NCBI GenBank assembly: GCA_902767125.1
Contig: CACXGJ010000100.1
Coordinates: 1-7,052, forward strand
Source: an uncultured Ruminococcus sp.
GTDB lineage: Bacteria > Bacillota > Clostridia > Oscillospirales > Acutalibacteraceae
Direction: 5' to 3'
DNA: 7,052 nt
The first letter of the stretch is position 1. Each line of letters begins with the position of its first letter. This document shows, one piece after another, positions 1 to 5,979 of the stretch. The notes below the pieces were generated by a model, which ran no database searches, had not been told where the DNA came from, and was given only the letters and a program-made list of their open reading frames with translations. A program made the position numbers and the translations under genes.

Positions 1-92
1 ATGAAATCGGTCTTGATTATGTATCATGCTCACCGTTCAGAGTACCGATAGCTCGTCTTGCTGCTGCACAGGCTGCTATCAAAGAAGGTTAA
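1..92 (+). CDS. ppdK: Pyruvate phosphate dikinase, C-terminal end (partial)
   Basis: Only the last 29 complete codons and the TAA stop are present; the reading frame begins at base 3 and the gene enters from the left edge. The visible end contains GLDYVSCSPFRVPIARLAAA, the very conserved C-terminal signature of pyruvate phosphate dikinase. The Cys of the SCSP motif is, in the family, the acid/base residue of the PEP/pyruvate domain. The enzyme interconverts pyruvate, ATP and phosphate with phosphoenolpyruvate, AMP and pyrophosphate in the cytoplasm; in anaerobic Clostridia it commonly serves glycolysis and PEP supply. The related PEP-utilising enzymes (PEP synthase, PTS enzyme I) share a CSP-type motif but not this exact tail, so the call is firm despite the short fragment. 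A hairpin terminator follows 39 bases after the stop. Confidence 0.92.
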   Translation, partial: EIGLDYVSCSPFRVPIARLAAAQAAIKEG

Positions 93-131
93 TTTCTGAT
101 TTTGAGTATATAAATCTCTAAAAAATAATCT

Positions 132-166
132 GACGGCTGTGGATGTATATTCACAGTCGTCTTTTT
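132..166 (+). terminator. Rho-independent terminator of ppdK
   Basis: GACGGCTGTG (132-141) pairs with CACAGTCGTC (152-161) as a 10-bp stem with one G-U pair and a 10-base loop. Five Ts follow at once (162-166). It separates ppdK from the trmB transcript. Confidence 0.9.
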
Positions 167-217
167 CATGCAAAAAAATATATTATTCTTTAAAAGAAAA
201 AAATTCGCATAGGCTTT

Positions 218-226
218 TGATATAAT
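218..226 (+). promoter_or_regulatory. Extended -10 promoter of trmB
   Basis: TGATATAAT is a perfect TGn-TATAAT extended -10. The place for a -35 box 17 bases upstream (198-203) is all A, so the promoter probably depends on the TG extension, perhaps helped by the A-rich tract at 192-203. Transcription would start near 232-234, giving a leader of about 30 bases. Confidence 0.75.
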
Positions 227-246
227 TGATTCGTGCAAATAAAATT

Positions 247-253
247 AAGGAAG
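247..253 (+). promoter_or_regulatory. Ribosome binding site that fixes the trmB start
   Basis: AAGGAAG lies 8 bases before the ATG at 262. The in-frame TTG further upstream at 226 overlaps the -10 box and has no ribosome site, so it cannot be the start. Confidence 0.85.
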
Positions 254-261
254 ATGATAAG

Positions 262-936
262 ATGAGAATAAGACATAAGCCTTGGGCTAAACCCGAGCTT
301 GAAGCAAGCAGCTTTTTTATAAAAAATCCGGATGATATTAAAGGAAAATGGAGAGAGCAGTTTAAAAAAGAACAGCCATTGTATATAGAATTGGGCTGCG
401 GAAAGGGAGGCTTCATATCACAGGCAGCTTCAAAAAATCCTGATGTGAATTGGCTGGCGATAGATATAAAATTTGAAATGCTCGGTCTTGCCAAGAGAAA
501 TGTTGAAAGGGTGTATAAAGAGAAGAATATACCGACAGATAATGTTCTGCTGACGGCTCATAATATTGAAAGAATTGATATGATGCTTGATGAAAATGAT
601 AAAACGGACAGGATATATATTAATTTCTGCAATCCGTGGCCTCGTTCCAAGCATAAAAAACGCCGTCTTACCCATACAAGACAACTGATGAATTACAGAA
701 AGTTTCTCAAAGATAACGCTGAAATTCATTTCAAAACAGATGACGATGAGCTTTTTGAGGAAAGTCTGGAATATTTCAGAGAGTGCGGATTTTATATAAA
801 GTATATAACATATAATCTTCATGCTTCGGGGTATGAGCCGAATATCATGACGGAACACGAAAAAATGTTTTCGGATGAGGGGATAAAGATAAAGTTTCTT
901 ATTGCCGTTAAGGGAGATATGCCTGATGAAAAATAA
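262..936 (+). CDS. trmB: tRNA (guanine-N7-)-methyltransferase TrmB
   Basis: TrmB transfers a methyl group from S-adenosylmethionine to N7 of guanine 46 in the variable loop of tRNAs; it is a cytoplasmic enzyme. The 224-residue product has the usual family length and opens with MRIRHKPWAKPEL, typical of Firmicutes TrmB. The SAM-binding loop ELGCGKG is at 43-49, the acidic residue of strand 2 is D68 in AIDIK, the family block NFCNPWPRSKHKKRRLTH is at 121-138, FKTDDDELF is at 157-165, and TEHEKMF near the C-terminus (197-203) corresponds to the substrate-binding T-x-Y-E motif. The Asp of the usual DPWPK motif is Asn here (N124), and the Tyr of TxYE is His (H199). The start is set by the ribosome site at 247-253. 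The gene follows its own promoter, and its 3' end overlaps the next gene by 11 bases, so the two are probably co-transcribed. Confidence 0.95.
   Translation: MRIRHKPWAKPELEASSFFIKNPDDIKGKWREQFKKEQPLYIELGCGKGGFISQAASKNPDVNWLAIDIKFEMLGLAKRNVERVYKEKNIPTDNVLLTAHNIERIDMMLDENDKTDRIYINFCNPWPRSKHKKRRLTHTRQLMNYRKFLKDNAEIHFKTDDDELFEESLEYFRECGFYIKYITYNLHASGYEPNIMTEHEKMFSDEGIKIKFLIAVKGDMPDEK
911..916 (+). promoter_or_regulatory. Ribosome binding site of the lipoprotein, inside trmB
   Basis: AGGGAG within the end of trmB lies 9 bases before the ATG at 926. It supports this start over the in-frame TTG at 902, which would put nonsensical residues before the signal peptide. Confidence 0.8.
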
Positions 937-2266
937 AAATCTGATATTATTGATAATATTGTCAATAAGCATGATCCTGTTGGGCGGATGTTCAAACGTA
1001 TTGGGAGGAAATACCCTTTTAAAACCGCCCAGAGCAACGGGTGATAAGGCTGAAATACAGAATGTCATCTCAAAGCAGGTCAACGGAAAATATACGTTCA
1101 AGTATCCCCAGAACGGTGAGTACCGTTCTGCAATCACAATGAAAAGTGAAAGGGCTGTCAATGAATTTGCCCTTGCCCTGTATTCTTCGGATAATGACAA
1201 TACAAAAATAAATGTCTGTATAATAGCATTTATTGAAGACGAATGGCAGTGCATAGGAAACTTTCCGAACAACGGTTCAGGCGTTGATCGTGTGATGTTC
1301 AGTGACCTGAACAATGACGGGACGGACGAGATAGTCATCGGCTGGACAGGTTACAGTAATTCACAGAAAACCTTGAGTGCATATTATGTGTCGGATACGG
1401 CTTATGAGATAGCTATCGAGGATACCTATGATGAAATGGTGATAGGGGATATAACGGATGATAATGTTGATGATATAATCCTGATGTCACTTGCTACACA
1501 GAAAAATCCTGCTACCTTCAAGGTACTTCAGTATTCCGAAAAGGAAAAGAAGCCTATTGCCAGATATTCACTCGAAACTGATCCCGAGGTCATATCATTT
1601 GTAAATGTAACTGTCGGAAACATCGCACAGGATCAGACAGGTGTCATTATAGACGGTGCAAAAAACGGAAATATACTTACATCCCAGATCATATATTTTG
1701 ACGGTGAAAATCTGAATAATCCTCTTGTTACGGAGGATAACGGTGTTTATTCAAATCCGACTGCAAGGAAGGACACAATATATTCCCGTGATTCCGACAA
1801 TGACGGTATAATAGAGGTTCCCGTTGTAACACCTCTGCCTGCTTCGGCAAATTCTGTGAATGTATGCAGTATGACGGCATGGAAGCAGTATTCGGTTTAT
1901 AATAAGGCTCTCGGTACAAAAATGAATACAGTGATAAACTACAATGACAGATATTATGTCACAATGCCTAACAAGTGGATAAACAATACTGTGACGGCAG
2001 TTTCAGATCCTGATACAAGAAAAATGACATTCTATATATGGAATTCAAAGACCTCATCATTCGGAGACAAAATCCTCGAAATTTACAGATATACTGCCGA
2101 GGAATATTCGGATATAGATAAAAATGGTATCATAGTGCTTAATATTGATGATACGAGGGCGAATGCCGTGTTCTGTGCGGAGATATTCCATACAGATGCC
2201 GATGACGAGCTGAATATAACCGCTGACGAGGTAATAAATTCCTTTAATGCTTTTTGGAAAAACTGA
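926..2266 (+). CDS. Lipoprotein with FG-GAP/VCBS-like repeats, function unknown
   Basis: I do not recognise a specific function. The 446-residue product starts with a lipoprotein signal peptide: MKNKN, a hydrophobic stretch at 6-19, and lipobox LGGC with the modified cysteine at C22. It should be anchored to the outer face of the membrane. The middle carries at least three FG-GAP-like loops rich in Asp and Gly: DLNNDGTDE (127-135), DITDDNVDD (175-183) and DSDNDGIIE (289-297). A degenerate copy (GNIAQDQTGVIID) lies at 231-243. The spacing of about 48-59 residues suits blades of a beta-propeller with calcium-binding loops, though fewer than seven are evident. The C-terminal part (about 335-440, with YYVTMPNKWINN at 343-354 and MTFYIWN at 367-373) looks like a separate beta-rich domain. 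The 11-base overlap with trmB suggests co-transcription, but a shared job is not obvious. No terminator follows. No catalytic motif is visible, so an adhesion, sensing or ligand-binding role is only a guess. Confidence 0.85.
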   Translation: MKNKNLILLIILSISMILLGGCSNVLGGNTLLKPPRATGDKAEIQNVISKQVNGKYTFKYPQNGEYRSAITMKSERAVNEFALALYSSDNDNTKINVCIIAFIEDEWQCIGNFPNNGSGVDRVMFSDLNNDGTDEIVIGWTGYSNSQKTLSAYYVSDTAYEIAIEDTYDEMVIGDITDDNVDDIILMSLATQKNPATFKVLQYSEKEKKPIARYSLETDPEVISFVNVTVGNIAQDQTGVIIDGAKNGNILTSQIIYFDGENLNNPLVTEDNGVYSNPTARKDTIYSRDSDNDGIIEVPVVTPLPASANSVNVCSMTAWKQYSVYNKALGTKMNTVINYNDRYYVTMPNKWINNTVTAVSDPDTRKMTFYIWNSKTSSFGDKILEIYRYTAEEYSDIDKNGIIVLNIDDTRANAVFCAEIFHTDADDELNITADEVINSFNAFWKN

Positions 2267-2293
2267 AAATTTTTGTTGATATTACAGAAAAAT
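2257..2293. promoter_or_regulatory. Possible pair of CodY-like boxes at the ilvD promoter
   Basis: Compared with the CodY consensus AATTTTCWGAAAATT, the 15-mer at 2257-2271 matches 10 positions (the right part, CTGAAAATT, is perfect). The 15-mer at 2279-2293 matches 11 positions and lies between the -35 and -10 boxes. CodY is known to repress branched-chain amino acid genes in Firmicutes, which fits the gene downstream. The region is AT-rich, so chance matches are likely, and I cannot tell whether this organism has CodY. Confidence 0.3.
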
Positions 2294-2304
2294 AGTGATA
2301 AAAT
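2276..2304 (+). promoter_or_regulatory. Promoter of ilvD
   Basis: TTGATA (2276-2281) as -35 box, a 17-base spacer, then TAAAAT (2299-2304) as -10 box with a TG extension at 2296-2297. This is close to an ideal sigma-A promoter. The start of transcription would be near 2311, leaving about 37 bases of leader: too short for a T-box or a leader-peptide attenuator. Confidence 0.82.
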
Positions 2305-2347
2305 GGTCTTTATAAGTATTTTATTTTTTTGAAAGGTGATATAAAAA

Positions 2348-4009
2348 ATGAAAAGCGATAATATGAAAAAGGGTGTAAAATGTGCTCCTCAAAGATCACT
2401 GCTCCATGCACTCGGCATGACGAATGAGGAAATTGACAAGCCTCTTATCGGTATCGTAAGCTCCTATAATGAGATCGTTCCCGGTCACATGAATATTGAT
2501 AAGATTACGAATGCTGTGAAGATGGGTGTCGCAATGGCAGGAGGAAATCCTGTTGTGTTCCCTGCAATAGCTGTATGTGACGGTATAGCAATGGGACATC
2601 AGGGTATGAAATATTCCCTGATAACCCGTGATCTGATAGCGGATTCGACAGAGGCCATGGCACTTGCTCATGCCTTTGATGCTCTTGTAATGATACCGAA
2701 CTGTGACAAGAATGTTCCGGGACTCCTCATGGCAGCCGCAAGACTCAATATTCCGACTATATTTGTCAGTGGCGGTCCTATGCTTGCAGGACACGTTCAG
2801 GGACATAAGACAAGTCTTTCAAGTATGTTCGAGGCAGTAGGCACTTATAATGCAGGAAAAATGACAGCGGATGAGCTTGATGAATATGAAAATAAAGTAT
2901 GTCCGAGCTGTGGATCATGTTCGGGTATGTATACGGCTAATTCCATGAACTGCCTGACAGAAGTTTTGGGAATGGCTCTCAAGGGTAACGGAACTATCCC
3001 TGCCGTTTACTCCGACAGGATACAGCTTGCAAAACGTGCAGGCATGAAGATAATGGAGCTTCTCGAAAAGGATATCAAGCCCCGTGACATTATGACAGAG
3101 GATGCTTTCAGAAATGCTCTTACAATGGATATGGCACTCGGCTGCAGTACCAACAGTATGTTGCATCTTCCTGCTATTGCCCATGAATGCGGCATAGAGC
3201 TGAATCTTGATATAGCCAATGAGATAAGCTCACATACTCCGAATCTGTGTCACCTTGCACCTGCAGGAAGAACATATATGGAGGATTTGAATGAAGCAGG
3301 CGGTATTTATGCTGTAATGAATGAGATAAACAAGCTCGGTCTTCTCAAGACTGATCTTATCACCGTTACAGGAAAGACAGTTGCCGAAAATATATCGGGC
3401 TGCATAAATAAAAATCCCGATATAATCAGACCTGTTGAGAATCCTTACAGTCAGACAGGCGGCATTGCCGTACTCCGAGGCAATCTTGCTCCTGACGGAT
3501 GCGTAGTAAAGCGTTCTGCGGTTGCTCCTGAAATGCTCAAGCATTCGGGACCTGCAAAGGTATTCAACAGTGAAGAAGATGCAATGGCAGCTATTACAGG
3601 CGGAAAAATAGTTGAAGGTGATGTAGTTGTTATCCGCTATGAAGGGCCGAAGGGTGGTCCGGGTATGCGTGAAATGCTCAATCCTACATCTGCGATAATG
3701 GGAATGGGACTCGGCAGCACAGTTGCACTTATCACAGACGGACGTTTCTCGGGTGCAACAAGGGGTGCATCAATAGGACACGTTTCTCCCGAAGCGGCAG
3801 CAGGCGGAAATATCGGCTTGGTAAAAGACGGTGACATCATCGAAATAGATATCAATGCAAACACTATAAACATAAAGATAAGTGATGAAGAACTTGCCGA
3901 AAGACGCAAGGGCTGGACACCGCTCAAAAAGGATGTCAAGGGCTATCTTGCAAGATATGCGGCTCTTGTAACATCGGCAGATAAGGGTGCTATACTCTCT
4001 ACCGACTGA
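2348..4009 (+). CDS. ilvD: Dihydroxy-acid dehydratase IlvD
   Basis: IlvD dehydrates 2,3-dihydroxy-isovalerate and 2,3-dihydroxy-3-methylvalerate to the keto acids that precede valine/leucine and isoleucine; it is cytoplasmic and needs an Fe-S cluster and Mg2+. The 553-residue product aligns over its full length with the family, and is shorter than the 616-residue E. coli enzyme, as is usual in Clostridia. Visible motifs are NEIVPGHMN (41-49), CDGIAMGH (77-84), NCDK (118-121), CPSCGSCSGMYTANSMN (185-201), STNSMLHL (267-274), RYEGPKGGPGMREM (430-443) and DGRFSG (464-469). By family knowledge, C119 and a cysteine of the 185-191 block bind the cluster, D78, D120, E442 and a carbamylated K121 bind Mg2+, and S468 is the catalytic base. 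The VPGH wording resembles E. coli IlvD rather than the TPCN type that supplies a third [2Fe-2S] ligand. AAAGGTGAT at 2332-2340 is the ribosome site. The gene has its own promoter and terminator and no other ilv gene beside it. The paralogous 6-phosphogluconate dehydratase (Edd) fits less well. Confidence 0.96.
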   Translation: MKSDNMKKGVKCAPQRSLLHALGMTNEEIDKPLIGIVSSYNEIVPGHMNIDKITNAVKMGVAMAGGNPVVFPAIAVCDGIAMGHQGMKYSLITRDLIADSTEAMALAHAFDALVMIPNCDKNVPGLLMAAARLNIPTIFVSGGPMLAGHVQGHKTSLSSMFEAVGTYNAGKMTADELDEYENKVCPSCGSCSGMYTANSMNCLTEVLGMALKGNGTIPAVYSDRIQLAKRAGMKIMELLEKDIKPRDIMTEDAFRNALTMDMALGCSTNSMLHLPAIAHECGIELNLDIANEISSHTPNLCHLAPAGRTYMEDLNEAGGIYAVMNEINKLGLLKTDLITVTGKTVAENISGCINKNPDIIRPVENPYSQTGGIAVLRGNLAPDGCVVKRSAVAPEMLKHSGPAKVFNSEEDAMAAITGGKIVEGDVVVIRYEGPKGGPGMREMLNPTSAIMGMGLGSTVALITDGRFSGATRGASIGHVSPEAAAGGNIGLVKDGDIIEIDINANTINIKISDEELAERRKGWTPLKKDVKGYLARYAALVTSADKGAILSTD

Positions 4010-4034
4010 TAGGTCTTAACCGAAAGCAATTTTG

Positions 4035-4070
4035 ACAGGACAGGATAAAAAAATTTCTGTCCTGTTTTTT
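4035..4070 (+). terminator. Rho-independent terminator of ilvD
   Basis: ACAGGACAG (4035-4043) pairs perfectly with CTGTCCTGT (4057-4065), 9 bp, with a 13-base A-rich loop, and a run of six Ts at 4065-4070. The hairpin begins 26 bases after the ilvD stop. The other strand has no T-tract, so it works for ilvD only. Confidence 0.93.
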
Positions 4071-4074
4071 GCTG

Positions 4075-4103
4075 TTTACAATCCTGCATTTTCGTGATAG
4101 AAT
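4075..4103 (+). promoter_or_regulatory. Promoter of the DUF1385-prmC operon
   Basis: TTTACA (4075-4080), a 17-base spacer, and TAGAAT (4098-4103) with a TG extension at 4095-4096. It begins five bases after the T-run of the ilvD terminator. Transcription would start near 4110, leaving about 30 bases of leader before the TTG at 4140. A second AT-rich hexamer, TATATT at 4104-4109, is spaced too far from the -35 box. Confidence 0.75.
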
Positions 4104-4127
4104 TATATTCACGGATAATATTTGAAA

Positions 4128-4134
4128 AGAGGGA
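4128..4134 (+). promoter_or_regulatory. Ribosome binding site that fixes a TTG start
   Basis: AGAGGGA lies 5 bases before the TTG at 4140 (7 from its AGAGG core). The earlier in-frame TTG at 4122 has no ribosome site and would lie only about 12 bases from the predicted transcription start. Confidence 0.75.
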
Positions 4135-4139
4135 TTTTC

Positions 4140-5102
4140 TTGAAAAAACAAAAAACAAAATTTGTCACATCAATAGGCGGTCAGGCACTGATGGAAGGCA
4201 TCATGATGAGAGGACCTTTGAAATCTACTATCGGTGCAAGGAAAAATGACGGCTCAATCTATCTTGAAGAAATAAAGCCGATGGATTTGGTCAAGAAACA
4301 TAAGATTCTCCGTTTGCCGATATTGAGAGGAGTTGCCAATATGATAGACTCCCTTGTGACAGGAAATAAAGCTCTCATGCGTTCAGCGGATATAGCTATG
4401 GAGGGTGAGGAAATTGCCGAAGAAGAAATGTCAAAATTCGACAAGTGGCTTGACAAGCATTTCGGTGAAAAGATGGTGAATGTTATAATGACAGTTTCCA
4501 TGGTAGTCGCAATAGTATTCTGTGTGGGAGTATTTTTCTATGTTCCGACACTTCTGTTCAATCTCCTTGCAGGTGCATTCCCGTTTCTGAATGACCAGAT
4601 AATATGGCGTTCAGCGTTTGAGGGTATAATAAGGATTACATTATTTTTGATATATATGAGTCTCTGTACACTTCAAAAAGATGTCAAAAGAGTATTTCAG
4701 TATCATGGAGCGGAGCATAAAACTATTTTCTGCTATGAAAAGGGACTTGAATTGAATGTCGAAAATGTCAGAGAACAGATAAGATTCCATCCACGCTGCG
4801 GAACAAGCTTTATAGTCCTTATGCTGATAGTGGGAATACTGATAGGCTTGTTCATACCGTTCACGGATGTATGGCTGCGTTCAACTGTCAAGATACTTCT
4901 GCTGCCTGTGACAGTCGGAATAGGCTATGAGCTTATAAAGATATGCGGAAGACATGATAATGCTGTCACAAGAATAATAGCAGCCCCCGGTATATGGATG
5001 CAGCACATCACTACAAAAGAGCCTGAAGATGATATGATAGAAGTCGCAATAGCAGCCATAAAGGATGTTATTCCCGAAAACGGTGAGGATATCATAAAAT
5101 GA
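4140..5102 (+). CDS. DUF1385 family membrane protein (YqhQ-like)
   Basis: This is a conserved membrane protein of the DUF1385 family, to which B. subtilis YqhQ belongs; its biochemical role is not established to my knowledge. From the TTG at 4140 it has 320 residues. The N-terminal signature GGQALMEGIMMRGP is at 13-26. An acidic linker (88-97) precedes a long hydrophobic segment at about 113-146. Further membrane segments are likely at about 162-178, 224-241 and 249-268. Between them is the family's most conserved stretch, YHGAEHKT (188-195), and RFHPRCGTSF (215-224). Its His, Glu and Cys residues (H189, E192, H193, H217, C220) could bind a metal, but that is inference. PGIWMQHITTKEPEDDM (283-299) is a conserved C-terminal motif. 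The stop overlaps the prmC start in ATGA, showing tight translational coupling. In many Clostridia a DUF1385 gene lies next to prmC and prfA, which hints at a link to translation. Confidence 0.92.
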   Translation: MKKQKTKFVTSIGGQALMEGIMMRGPLKSTIGARKNDGSIYLEEIKPMDLVKKHKILRLPILRGVANMIDSLVTGNKALMRSADIAMEGEEIAEEEMSKFDKWLDKHFGEKMVNVIMTVSMVVAIVFCVGVFFYVPTLLFNLLAGAFPFLNDQIIWRSAFEGIIRITLFLIYMSLCTLQKDVKRVFQYHGAEHKTIFCYEKGLELNVENVREQIRFHPRCGTSFIVLMLIVGILIGLFIPFTDVWLRSTVKILLLPVTVGIGYELIKICGRHDNAVTRIIAAPGIWMQHITTKEPEDDMIEVAIAAIKDVIPENGEDIIK

Positions 5103-5908
5103 CATATCATGAATTGTATGTTTATGCAAAAAGCCGTCTTTCCGATTATGAAGCAATGTGTCTCATGGAGGATATTTTCGGTATTGACAGGCTTGGGCTT
5201 GCCATTCATGGAAGTGATATTCCCGAAAGTGGAATTGAATTTATGACAGCAATAGAGAAAAGATTTTCGGGTATGCCATTGCAGTATGCGACAGGTAAGG
5301 CATATTTCATGGGACGGCAGTATTTTGTCGGAGAGGGAGTTCTTATACCAAGAGATGATACAGAAGTTGCTGTGGATGAGTGTATAAAATTTATGACGGG
5401 AAATGAAAGAGTCATAGACTTGTGTTCGGGAAGCGGGATAATTGCCGTGACTCTTGCAAAGGAATTTCCGAAGTCTGAAATTTATGCAGTTGAGCTTGAA
5501 AGCGGGGCTTATGAATATCTCGAAATGAATGTGAAATATCACAATGCAAATGTAAAGCTGATACATGACAGCATTTTCAATGAAAATTGTGTTGACGGTA
5601 AGTTTGATATAATAATATCTAATCCCCCGTATATCCGCACGGATATAATACCGGATTTGCAGAATGAAGTGCAGTATGAACCGAAAACAGCACTTGACGG
5701 TGGAAATGACGGATTGGATTTTTATAGATGTATAGCCGAAAAATGGATACCAAAGCTCAAAAAAGGCGGAAAGATTATTCTTGAGATAGGTGAAGAACAG
5801 GCGAAAGATGTTTCAAAGTTGCTGGAAATGCAGAGAATAACGCAAATTTGTGTTGTCAAGGATATTCAGGAGCTGGACAGGGTAGTTTTTGGTACGATGA
5901 AAAAATAA
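5099..5908 (+). CDS. prmC: Peptide chain release factor N5-glutamine methyltransferase PrmC
   Basis: PrmC uses S-adenosylmethionine to methylate the glutamine of the GGQ motif in release factors RF1 and RF2, raising termination efficiency; it acts in the cytoplasm. The 269-residue product has the usual family length. It shows a small N-terminal helical domain (about 1-60), then LQYATGKAYFMGRQYFVGEG (61-80) leading into VLIPRDDTEV (81-90), the SAM-binding loop DLCSGSG (107-113), acidic residue E132 after strand 2, and the catalytic NPPY (175-178), whose Asn-Pro backbone holds the target glutamine. EPKTALDGGNDGLDFYR (194-210) is also typical and separates it from the ribosomal-protein methyltransferase PrmB. 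Two small departures are DLCSGSG for the usual DLGTGSG and PRDDTE for PRP(E/D)TE. The ATG overlaps the preceding stop by four bases, and GGTGAGG at 5082-5088 serves as the ribosome site. The usual neighbour prfA is not next to it; recA follows. There is no evident terminator after it. Confidence 0.95.
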   Translation: MTYHELYVYAKSRLSDYEAMCLMEDIFGIDRLGLAIHGSDIPESGIEFMTAIEKRFSGMPLQYATGKAYFMGRQYFVGEGVLIPRDDTEVAVDECIKFMTGNERVIDLCSGSGIIAVTLAKEFPKSEIYAVELESGAYEYLEMNVKYHNANVKLIHDSIFNENCVDGKFDIIISNPPYIRTDIIPDLQNEVQYEPKTALDGGNDGLDFYRCIAEKWIPKLKKGGKIILEIGEEQAKDVSKLLEMQRITQICVVKDIQELDRVVFGTMKK

Positions 5909-5914
5909 AATATA

Positions 5915-5944
5915 TTGAAAAAGCATTGCGGAATGTAGTATAAT
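5915..5944 (+). promoter_or_regulatory. Promoter of recA
   Basis: TTGAAA (5915-5920), an 18-base spacer, and a perfect TATAAT (5939-5944); the TG is not in the extended position. The promoter starts 7 bases after the prmC stop. I see no GAAC-N4-GTTC (LexA/DinR box) in or near it. Confidence 0.78.
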
Positions 5945-5979
5945 ATATTTGTAATAAAACAGAAAAGGAATGATTGATA

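Noticed and set aside
226..261. TTG start for TrmB at 226
   Set aside because: It overlaps the -10 box and would precede the transcription start; the ATG at 262 has a ribosome site and the family's N-terminus.
430..1338. Long open frame on the minus strand (302 codons)
   Set aside because: It lies opposite trmB and the lipoprotein gene, both well supported, lacks any recognisable domain, and shows the phase-shadow composition (rich in Ile, Phe, Ser) of AT-rich coding DNA.
2171..2263. Dockerin-like end of the lipoprotein (DADDELNITADEV)
   Set aside because: Ruminococci have dockerins with Asp-rich loops, but there is no duplicated 12-residue loop plus helix pattern here, only one Asp-rich stretch.
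2267..2347. T-box or attenuator ahead of ilvD
   Set aside because: Only 81 bases separate the genes and the predicted leader is about 37 bases, with no hairpin, specifier loop or T-box sequence.
4122..4139. TTG start for the DUF1385 protein at 4122
   Set aside because: There is no ribosome site before it; AGAGGGA at 4128-4134 serves the TTG at 4140.
4925..5566. Minus-strand open frame (213 codons) opposite DUF1385/prmC
   Set aside because: It covers two clear + strand genes, has no ribosome site or family resemblance, and is Cys/His-rich noise.
5909..5949. Two copies of the palindrome AATATATT, 33 bases apart, around the recA promoter
   Set aside because: The spacing is close to three helical turns and could suggest an operator, but 8-mers of A and T are expected by chance in this AT-rich gap and one copy includes part of the -10 box.
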